Of a stretch of DNA of 5,200 bases, positions 1 through 5,200 are shown in pieces. The position numbers and the translations under genes were made by a program. The number at the start of each line of letters is the position of its first letter. Position 1 is the first letter of the stretch. Where the stretch lies: NCBI GenBank assembly GCA_024654415.1, contig JANLHQ010000047.1, positions 1-5,200 on the forward strand, in the 5' to 3' direction. Origin of the DNA: Candidatus Azambacteria bacterium. Its GTDB lineage: Bacteria > Patescibacteriota > Minisyncoccia > GWC2-36-17 > WO2-46-25. A model generated the notes under the pieces. It did not search any database, was not told the DNA's origin, and saw only the letters and a program-made list of their open reading frames with translations.

Positions 1-1215
1 CAATATCCCGACAAGGGAGAGCTTCCGTATCCTGACGGCACACTCGTACGCCAGGAGGGTCGACCAGAAATGTATTTAGTGTACAAGGGAAAGAAATATT
101 GGATTGAAACATACGATGCATTCCAAAAATTAAAATTGAGCATCACAAAAGCAATTACACTCAAAGCGGATGCCGCAGCTGCATATGCGATGGGAGGAGT
201 AATAACAACACCCGATGATTGGAGCGCGGTGCGCAGTGGAAAGCAATTAACGATAAAACCTCTTCTTGCTATCCCGTCTACACCACGGCAAACAACACCG
301 CCAATTGTACCTACGTCGGCACCGATTGCGACCGCGACACCTCCGCCATCACAGCAAATTTCCTCGCCGCTTATTCGTATCGGGATATTTTCTTCTGGAA
401 ATGGAGATGATGTATTAGTAACTGCAAATGCGCCGTTTACCACAGTGTCAACAAAAACAGGAGAAAGGGAGTATCGAGCAGGGGAGACCGCGACCATACG
501 ATGGCAAGATGCGGGCGATACACGATTTGTGTCGCAATCACCAGGAGTAATTTTTACAGTCCCAAGCTATACACTCTATAATTGGAACAAATCTATAAAT
601 TTCAATATGTTCCGAGGAACTCTTGAATTAAAATATTCTCAGAAATCAAACAAAGTTTGGATGGTAAATGAGTTGCCATTTGAAGAATATATTGCTGATC
701 TCGGTGAGGCGCTCAATACCGACGCGCTGGAATATCAAAAAGCATTTTCCATCGCATCGCGCAGTTATGCCCTTTTTCACTTACAAAATGGCGGCAAGTA
801 TGGAAGCAATGAAGTGTTTCATCTCAACAACACATCGTCTGACCAAGTATATCGCGGATACGCATGGGAAGCATATGCACCAAACCTTGTCGCGGCCGCA
901 CAGGCAACCGCGGGATATGTAATGAAATATAACGGAAAAGTGGCTCGTGCAGTATATTCATCCGACTCAGGCGGCACAACAAACAATGCATGTTCATACT
1001 TTAGGGGAGAGTTTTGTAGTGCTGATTATGGGTACCTTACTGGTGGCGTGAAAGATCCTGAAGGAACAGTGCGTCGGGATGCCGCGTCGCTTTCGGCAAG
1101 CCATGGCGTAGGTATGAGCGCGACTGGCGCGCGGCGACTCGCAGAACTTGGAAAAACGTATACAGAAATATTGATGTATTATTATCTCGGGGTAAGTATT
1201 GAAAAGATCTATTAA
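1..1215 (+). CDS. SpoIID/LytB-domain secreted protein with N-terminal YPDGTL module (5' partial)
   Basis: The reading frame is open from base 1, so the true start and any signal peptide lie upstream; 404 residues are visible, ending in TAA. Residues 9-35 carry the 'PYPDGTLVR...GRPEMYLV...GKKYWI' module common in secreted Patescibacteria proteins. A Pro/Thr-rich linker follows (about 86-120), then a SpoIID/LytB domain (about 124-404). Recognisable SpoIID elements are FRGTLELKY (204-212), LPFEEYIADLGEAL (225-238), IASRSYA (251-257), SSDSGGTTNNAC (320-331) and SHGVGMSATGA (367-377), with the C-terminal 'KTY.EIL.YYYLG' tail. By family knowledge, SpoIID cleaves glycan strands of peptidoglycan as a lytic transglycosylase; E236 aligns with its catalytic Glu. 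The region between DPEG (about 350) and HGVGMS is much shorter than in Bacillus SpoIID. A sporulation role is not implied: SpoIID-like domains are widespread in non-sporulating bacteria. An exported, wall-acting enzyme is likely; the exact substrate is unknown. Confidence 0.9.
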   Translation, partial: QYPDKGELPYPDGTLVRQEGRPEMYLVYKGKKYWIETYDAFQKLKLSITKAITLKADAAAAYAMGGVITTPDDWSAVRSGKQLTIKPLLAIPSTPRQTTPPIVPTSAPIATATPPPSQQISSPLIRIGIFSSGNGDDVLVTANAPFTTVSTKTGEREYRAGETATIRWQDAGDTRFVSQSPGVIFTVPSYTLYNWNKSINFNMFRGTLELKYSQKSNKVWMVNELPFEEYIADLGEALNTDALEYQKAFSIASRSYALFHLQNGGKYGSNEVFHLNNTSSDQVYRGYAWEAYAPNLVAAAQATAGYVMKYNGKVARAVYSSDSGGTTNNACSYFRGEFCSADYGYLTGGVKDPEGTVRRDAASLSASHGVGMSATGARRLAELGKTYTEILMYYYLGVSIEKIY

Positions 1216-1219
1216 GGAA
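1214..1219 (+). promoter_or_regulatory. Ribosome binding site for the GT2 gene
   Basis: AAGGAA lies 8 bases before the ATG at 1228 and overlaps the TAA stop of the preceding gene. It is the best Shine-Dalgarno match at any junction in the window, it fixes the start of the glycosyltransferase, and it suggests the two genes are translated from one transcript. Confidence 0.75.
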
Positions 1220-1227
1220 AACATCAT

Positions 1228-2139
1228 ATGCCTCCTCGGGTTGCTATCATTGTGCTCAATTATAACGGTACCGCAGACACACTCGAATGCTTGCGATCTC
1301 TTACTCATTGCACATACAAAAATTTTTCGGTGATCGTTGTTGATAATGCATCGGTGGACGCTGATGCATTTGCACATGTGGTCCGCACTGAATTTCCGCA
1401 TGCGCACATTATTTCATGTTCTGAAAATACTGGGTTTGCCGGTGGAAACAACGCGGGGATCCGCTATGCGCTTGAGCAGGGAAATGAGTACGTATTACTG
1501 CTCAATAATGATACGACGGTCGCTCCTGATTTTATCGAGCACGTGATCGCGGCGGCGGAAAGTGACGCCCGCATGGGTATTGTTGGCGCAAAAATATATT
1601 TTCACGCAGAACCCGACCATATATGGTTTAATGGTGCTGATTTCTCATGGGTAGATGGAGGAAAGCATTATCAGTATGGTGAGCGTGATAATGAGCCAAA
1701 TGAAACAGTGGTGTCATCAACGACGTTTGTTACCGGATGTGCCATGCTCATTTCTCGAGCGGTCATTGAAAAAATAGGGCTGTTGGAGGAAGCATTTTTT
1801 ATGTACTATGAGGATATAGATTATTGTCTTCGCGCAAAACGAGCGGGGTTTACGTCATGTGTTGCCCCTGGCGCACATGTATGGCATAAGGTATCGCGCG
1901 CATCAACTGCTATGGGAATGCCGCGCATTCACTACTACCATATACGCAATGCACTTTTACTAACCATGCGAAATGCATCAATATCAGTAAGAGGGGGCGT
2001 ATATATATGGAGTGTATTTCATTATGCAAAACAAATAATAAAGAGAGTGGTTATGCCAAAAATACGTGAGACATCTACCATGATTATCCGAGGAATCGAA
2101 GATTTTTGGCGAGGGAGATTTGGAAAATTACAGGAATAA
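1228..2139 (+). CDS. Family 2 glycosyltransferase, rhamnosyltransferase-like
   Basis: Complete 303-residue GT-A enzyme, a usual length for this type. It should transfer a sugar from a nucleotide-diphosphate donor to a growing surface glycan on the cytosolic side of the membrane. Visible motifs in order: N-terminal strand VAIIVLNYNG (5-14), VVDNAS (37-42), NTGFAGGNNAG (67-77), LLNNDT (91-96, where D95 stands in the DxD-like metal/nucleotide-sugar site), GCAMLIS (170-176), and MYYEDIDYCLRAKRAG (192-207, with the E195-D196 acidic pair expected to include the catalytic base). H220 in the 'VWHK' segment matches a conserved histidine of this subfamily. The C-terminus (about 235-303) is the helical 'RNALLL...GIEDFWRGRFGK' tail typical of rhamnosyltransferase-like GT2s; it may touch the membrane, but I see no clear transmembrane helix. 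The start has a good ribosome binding site and lies 12 bases after the previous stop. The family is certain; the sugar (rhamnose or other) cannot be told from sequence. Confidence 0.95.
   Translation: MPPRVAIIVLNYNGTADTLECLRSLTHCTYKNFSVIVVDNASVDADAFAHVVRTEFPHAHIISCSENTGFAGGNNAGIRYALEQGNEYVLLLNNDTTVAPDFIEHVIAAAESDARMGIVGAKIYFHAEPDHIWFNGADFSWVDGGKHYQYGERDNEPNETVVSSTTFVTGCAMLISRAVIEKIGLLEEAFFMYYEDIDYCLRAKRAGFTSCVAPGAHVWHKVSRASTAMGMPRIHYYHIRNALLLTMRNASISVRGGVYIWSVFHYAKQIIKRVVMPKIRETSTMIIRGIEDFWRGRFGKLQE
2132..2135 (+). promoter_or_regulatory. Weak ribosome binding site for the GT4 gene
   Basis: AGGA sits within the last codons of the GT2 gene, 13 bases before the ATG at 2149, a longer spacing than usual. 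The intervening bases are AT-rich (AATAATTATTTTGT). Translation of the downstream gene may depend partly on ribosomes finishing the upstream one. Confidence 0.4.
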
Positions 2140-2148
2140 TTATTTTGT

Positions 2149-3315
2149 ATGAAACGTATCGGTATAGAGTGCGAACAACTGGAGGGAAAGCGATTTGGTG
2201 TGGGGCATACGCTCGCTCAGCTTTTGGATGCAGCGACAAAAGTTCCGGATATTGAAAAGAATTATCGCTTCGTATTGTATTTTAAAGCTGAAATACCAAC
2301 GGATGCGTTTTTGTCGCATCCGCTGTTTGAGAAAAAAATACTGACCGGCGGTATTATTCCGCGGAGTTTCAATGTGTTTTATCATATTCTCATCCCAATC
2401 TATTCTCTTGTGGATCACATTGACTGCTTTTTCTTCCCGTCATATATGCTACCCGCCTTTTTTGTCGGGAAATCGGTAGTCGTACTTACCAATGATGTAT
2501 ACTGGGAAGCACACCATGGGAGTTTGCCTTTAAAATATCGACTCGCGTATCGGATCTTTTGTTGGTGGGCGGCGAAGCGCGCACAAAGGATTATGACAAT
2601 TTCTCAGTTTGCGGGTGATGAGTTGCGTGGTTTTTATGGTATCCCTGAGAAGCGCCTTGTCATTAATCCGTGGGGGCTTGAAGAATGCGTTGCGGTGCTT
2701 GAAAAAAACGATGCGTACGCGCGTACGCTTACCGATATCAAAAAACGACTCGGAATTACGGAGAAATTTTTTATTTCTGTTGGTCAAGCATTTCCGCGCC
2801 GCCATATGAAAGAAGCGGTGGAAGCATTTGGTACGATTGCCGACAAATATCCTAACATCCAATACTGTGTTGCATGCTTCGATAAATATGACCCACCAGT
2901 GCTTGAAAAACTATATGCCGATATCAATGCAAGGGCGGGAAGGAATGCAATTATACAAACGAGCTATATCGGGCGCAATGAACTTATATATCTTATGAAC
3001 GACACGCTTGGTATGGTGTATGTATCAGATAAAGAAGCACTTGGATTGCCGCCGCTTGAAACGCTTGCATGCGGACGACCGTCAGTGATTGCCGATACGC
3101 CGCTTGCACACGAATTATTTGGCGATGATGGTTTTTTTGTGAAAAATACGAGTGACCCCGCATCTATCGCAGAACAACTTATTCGAATAATAGAACACCG
3201 CTACGATGCTGAGCGCATTGTAGCGCTACAACGACCACATCTTGCACGGCTTTCATGGAGCGTACATACTACAAGGCTTCTCGTAATGTTTGATGATGTT
3301 ATTAAAAAACGATAA
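2149..3315 (+). CDS. GT-B glycosyltransferase, family 4 (GT1/GT4 type)
   Basis: Complete 388-residue GT-B enzyme, a normal length for GT4. It is expected to use a nucleotide sugar to extend a polysaccharide or glycolipid in the cytosol. The N-terminal half (about 1-190) begins MKRIGIECEQL with a glycine-bearing acceptor loop 'GKRFGVGHT' (14-22). It contains the NDVYWEAHHG region and the 'RIMTISQFAGDEL' strand-helix (147-159), the GT4 counterpart of 'IItVSefs...dl'. The C-terminal nucleotide-sugar half starts near FFISVG (207-212), followed by PRRHMKEAVEAF (216-227), equivalent to the usual 'PRKN...LIEAF'; R217/R218 and K221 are candidate phosphate-binding residues. The diagnostic E-x7-E motif is present as KEALGLPPLE (E296 and E304), followed by ACGRPSVIAD. 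The protein ends with a 'SW..HTTRLL' helix as in relatives. It sits 9 bases after the GT2 gene and overlaps the next gene. Mannosyl- or other hexosyl-transferase activity is possible; specificity is not readable. Confidence 0.93.
   Translation: MKRIGIECEQLEGKRFGVGHTLAQLLDAATKVPDIEKNYRFVLYFKAEIPTDAFLSHPLFEKKILTGGIIPRSFNVFYHILIPIYSLVDHIDCFFFPSYMLPAFFVGKSVVVLTNDVYWEAHHGSLPLKYRLAYRIFCWWAAKRAQRIMTISQFAGDELRGFYGIPEKRLVINPWGLEECVAVLEKNDAYARTLTDIKKRLGITEKFFISVGQAFPRRHMKEAVEAFGTIADKYPNIQYCVACFDKYDPPVLEKLYADINARAGRNAIIQTSYIGRNELIYLMNDTLGMVYVSDKEALGLPPLETLACGRPSVIADTPLAHELFGDDGFFVKNTSDPASIAEQLIRIIEHRYDAERIVALQRPHLARLSWSVHTTRLLVMFDDVIKKR
2713..2728. repeat. Perfect 16-bp palindrome inside the GT4 gene
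   Basis: GCGTACGCGCGTACGC is identical to its own reverse complement and is also an 8-bp unit (GCGTACGC) repeated twice in tandem. It lies in codons for the D-A-Y-A-R-T-L segment between the two GT-B halves. It has no spacer, so it would not make a good RNA hairpin. A methylation or protein-binding target is conceivable, but chance within coding sequence is equally plausible. Confidence 0.5.
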
Positions 3316-5200
3316 ATTTTCACGGATATATCCCGTTCTGCGAGAAAGTGCTTTCGCGGTGTTTTTCTTTGTACTTGCCCTTATTCCCTTTTTGGTGCCG
3401 CTGTTTAGCGAATTTGGAGCACTGCAGTGGGATGCGCGAGAAGTACATCTGACAAATCTTATATTCTCATCCCACACATGGCATGCTGGCTTTGCGCCAC
3501 TGTGGTCACCCCATATATTCAATGGGTTTCCCCAAATAGCCGACATGCAGGTTGCGGTGTTTTATCCAATCAATCTACTTATCGGGCTTTTCTTCACTTT
3601 TGGGCAAGGACTCCTGCTGTGGCAGATTGTGCTTCATTATGCCCTTGCTGGGTTTGGGATGTTCCTCTTGGTGCGCCACGTCTCAAAATCATACCTCGGG
3701 GGATTATTTTCTGGGATCGCCTATATGTTCTCTGGGTTTATGCTGGGGCATGCATCGCACGTAGGTATGCAAAACACGGCGGCATGGCTCCCGATAGTGA
3801 TACTGTTAGCTCTATATACATTTAAAAAACAGCGATGGCCGTATGCGATATTTACGGGGACTGCCGCGGGTATCGCTATTCTTGCGGGACATTTTCAAAC
3901 CGCGGTTTTTGTGTTGTTCACGCTGTGCGCCTATTTTGCTTTTGATATGGGCATGAGTTGGCGTCGTGAACGGAAGATAGCGTGGAACAAGCTGCTTCTT
4001 TTTATATGTATTGGTGTGGTTACATTCCTCATCTCCGCTGTTCAGCTCTTCCCAACATTCGAGCTCACGAAGCAATCCCAGCGAGCGGCAATCTCGCTAG
4101 AGATTGCACAAACAGAATCACTTGCTCCGCAGAGCCTGCGTGGATTATTTACCGCAAATTATCATAATGCCGCTAGCGGAGAGTACTCAGGCCCATGGGA
4201 CCGAACACAAAACTATCTTTTCTTAGGCATTACCACGCTCGCACTTGCGCTTACCTGTTTATTACTCATACGTCGTATTAAGAACCCATTCGTTTGGTTT
4301 TTAGCGCCGCTTGGCTATGTGGCGCTATTATACTCACTTGGCAAATACAGTTTTTTGCACAAGTATTTTTATCTCTTACCGCTGTTTGATAAGATGCGTG
4401 CGCCATCAAACATGATGCTCGTGTTTGATTTTGCTGTCATTGTACTTGCGGGCATCGGCCTTACGGCACTGTATCGCGCATTCCCTAAAGCACGAATATT
4501 TTTCGTACTAATGATTGTGGTCCTTCTTGCGGAACTATTGCCGTATGCGATCACGAGCGAGCTTCTCTACGCACGGAAAGAGCAGAATACACTATTTACA
4601 AAGCCTTGGATCGTGCAAAATATTGAGCAAGAATACAATGAGGTAGATAAACTTTCACGTTTTCGCCTATACCGTGTTCCTGAGCTTGACCGTAATCTCG
4701 CGCAAGTGTTTGGGATTGATGATTTTTCAGGTTATAACCCCCTTACAACACAACGGCAAGCAGCGTATGAGGATGCCATGGTGAAAAACCCGTCCCTTAT
4801 TGATCTGGGGAGCGTTAAATATCTTCCGTGCGAATACATTACCTCGCGCGCAGCCGCACTCCCAAAGAATGGCAACCTGTGTATTAATACCACATATTTT
4901 CCTCGCGCATTTTTTGTCGATGCATATGTCGTAGCGCAGGATGGCGATGACGCGCTCGCGCGCGTGATAGAGGTTGATCTAAAAAAGACAGTTGTACTTG
5001 AAACGGATCCACAACTTCCCTATGATGCAACTCCGTTCATGAGTAGTGTCGCCGCACAGGAAAACAACAACCCAAATGAGATGCGTATGCGTGTGACTGC
5101 GAATAAGGCGGCGCTGTTGTTCATGAACCAATCATATTACCCGGGGTGGACTGCTTTCGTTGATGGAAAAACACAAGAAGTATTCCGTGCAAATTATTTA
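3293..5200 (+). CDS. YfhO-like multi-pass membrane protein, putative GT-C glycosyltransferase (3' partial)
   Basis: The frame is open from 3287 to the window end; 636 residues are visible and the C-terminus is missing. The ATG at 3293 is preferred. An ATG at 3296 and a TTG at 3290 are also possible, and no strong ribosome binding site decides (AAGG at 3273-3276 is 16 bases before 3293). Hydrophobic segments lie near residues 20-40, 107-127, 135-152, 162-176, 184-198, 201-217, 234-252, 308-326, 334-348, 374-395 and 401-419, about 10-11 helices. The first extracytoplasmic loop has QWDARE (45-50, D47 a candidate catalytic acid) and the YfhO-like signature APLWSP..FNGFPQIADMQ (68-86) followed by AVFYPIN (88-94). 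After about residue 420 comes a soluble outer domain with PRAFFVDAY (537-545) and YYPGWTAFVDGK (615-626), the YfhO C-terminal hallmark. By family knowledge, B. subtilis YfhO helps glycosylate lipoteichoic acid using a polyprenyl-phosphate sugar. It overlaps the GT4 gene by 23 bases, implying translational coupling. The family call is strong; acceptor and sugar are unknown. Confidence 0.9.
   Translation, partial: MMLLKNDKFSRIYPVLRESAFAVFFFVLALIPFLVPLFSEFGALQWDAREVHLTNLIFSSHTWHAGFAPLWSPHIFNGFPQIADMQVAVFYPINLLIGLFFTFGQGLLLWQIVLHYALAGFGMFLLVRHVSKSYLGGLFSGIAYMFSGFMLGHASHVGMQNTAAWLPIVILLALYTFKKQRWPYAIFTGTAAGIAILAGHFQTAVFVLFTLCAYFAFDMGMSWRRERKIAWNKLLLFICIGVVTFLISAVQLFPTFELTKQSQRAAISLEIAQTESLAPQSLRGLFTANYHNAASGEYSGPWDRTQNYLFLGITTLALALTCLLLIRRIKNPFVWFLAPLGYVALLYSLGKYSFLHKYFYLLPLFDKMRAPSNMMLVFDFAVIVLAGIGLTALYRAFPKARIFFVLMIVVLLAELLPYAITSELLYARKEQNTLFTKPWIVQNIEQEYNEVDKLSRFRLYRVPELDRNLAQVFGIDDFSGYNPLTTQRQAAYEDAMVKNPSLIDLGSVKYLPCEYITSRAAALPKNGNLCINTTYFPRAFFVDAYVVAQDGDDALARVIEVDLKKTVVLETDPQLPYDATPFMSSVAAQENNNPNEMRMRVTANKAALLFMNQSYYPGWTAFVDGKTQEVFRANYL
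4088..4107. repeat. Perfect 8-bp inverted repeat with 4-base loop inside the YfhO-like gene
   Basis: The arms GCAATCTC (4088-4095) and GAGATTGC (4100-4107) are exact reverse complements around GCTA. The sequence codes for A-I-S-L-E-I-A in the extracytoplasmic loop after the 234-252 helix. No T-run follows, so it is not an intrinsic terminator on the + strand. The structure is visible; a function is not. Confidence 0.5.

Noticed and set aside
286..360. Pro/Thr-rich stretch considered as a DNA tandem repeat
   Set aside because: The codons vary and there is no fixed repeat unit. It is low-complexity protein linker sequence between the YPDGTL module and the SpoIID domain.
994..1407. A 137-residue open frame on the - strand across the SpoIID/GT2 junction
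   Set aside because: It is antisense to two well-supported genes, has no recognisable protein features, and its path covers conserved motifs of both. It is a shadow.
2140..2862. Open frames of 92 and 110 residues on the - strand opposite the GT4 gene
   Set aside because: Their translations are rich in Arg, Lys, Cys and His without domain features. The + strand encodes a continuous GT-B enzyme with intact motifs.
3427..3825. A 132-residue + strand open frame overlapping the membrane-protein gene
   Set aside because: It is out of frame with the YfhO-like coding sequence, whose translation there contains clear family motifs (PLWSP, FNGFPQIADMQ, AVFYPIN). The alternative product has no recognisable domain.
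1..5200. Possible alternative genetic code (TGA read as Gly) expected in some candidate-phylum bacteria
   Set aside because: No in-frame TGA occurs in any of the four genes, and all conserved glycines are encoded by GGN codons.
1..5200. Search for CRISPR arrays, tRNA or rRNA genes, insertion-sequence ends or phage genes
   Set aside because: The window is almost fully covered by four co-directional envelope genes. I saw no regularly spaced repeats, cloverleaf-like sequences or transposase motifs.

Overview
The window is one gene-dense stretch with four protein genes in a row, all on the + strand and very tightly packed (gaps of 12 and 9 bases, then a 23-base overlap). The first gene is cut by the left edge and the last by the right edge. 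I see no promoter, convincing terminator, RNA gene, mobile element or CRISPR array, and there is no non-coding stretch longer than 12 bases. The layout reads as the interior of a single cell-envelope or surface-polysaccharide operon.

The likely source is a bacterium of the Candidate Phyla Radiation / Patescibacteria (Parcubacteria-like), probably from a metagenome. This is inference. It rests on the 'YPDGTLV...GKKYWI' module at the start of the first gene, which is characteristic of secreted proteins of that group, on a compact SpoIID/LytB domain attached to it, and on the moderate GC content (roughly mid-40s per cent by eye). The genetic code looks standard: the three visible stops are all TAA, and no in-frame TGA is read through, which argues against the Gracilibacteria/SR1 code.

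Region by region: 1-1215 is the C-terminal part of a secreted SpoIID/LytB-domain protein (peptidoglycan-acting fold). 1228-2139 is a complete family-2 glycosyltransferase of the rhamnosyltransferase-like type. 2149-3315 is a complete GT-B glycosyltransferase of family 4. 3293-5200 is a large multi-pass YfhO-type membrane protein (GT-C-like) that runs off the right edge.

Together the genes suggest assembly of a surface glycan. The two cytosolic glycosyltransferases would extend a lipid-linked sugar chain on the inner face of the membrane. The YfhO-like protein would transfer a sugar from a polyprenyl-phosphate donor on the outer face. The SpoIID-like protein would act on, or anchor near, the cell wall. 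The individual families are recognisable and the gene order is ordinary for such loci. I found no convincing sign of a new system; the findings are modest deviations and sequence structures worth a check.
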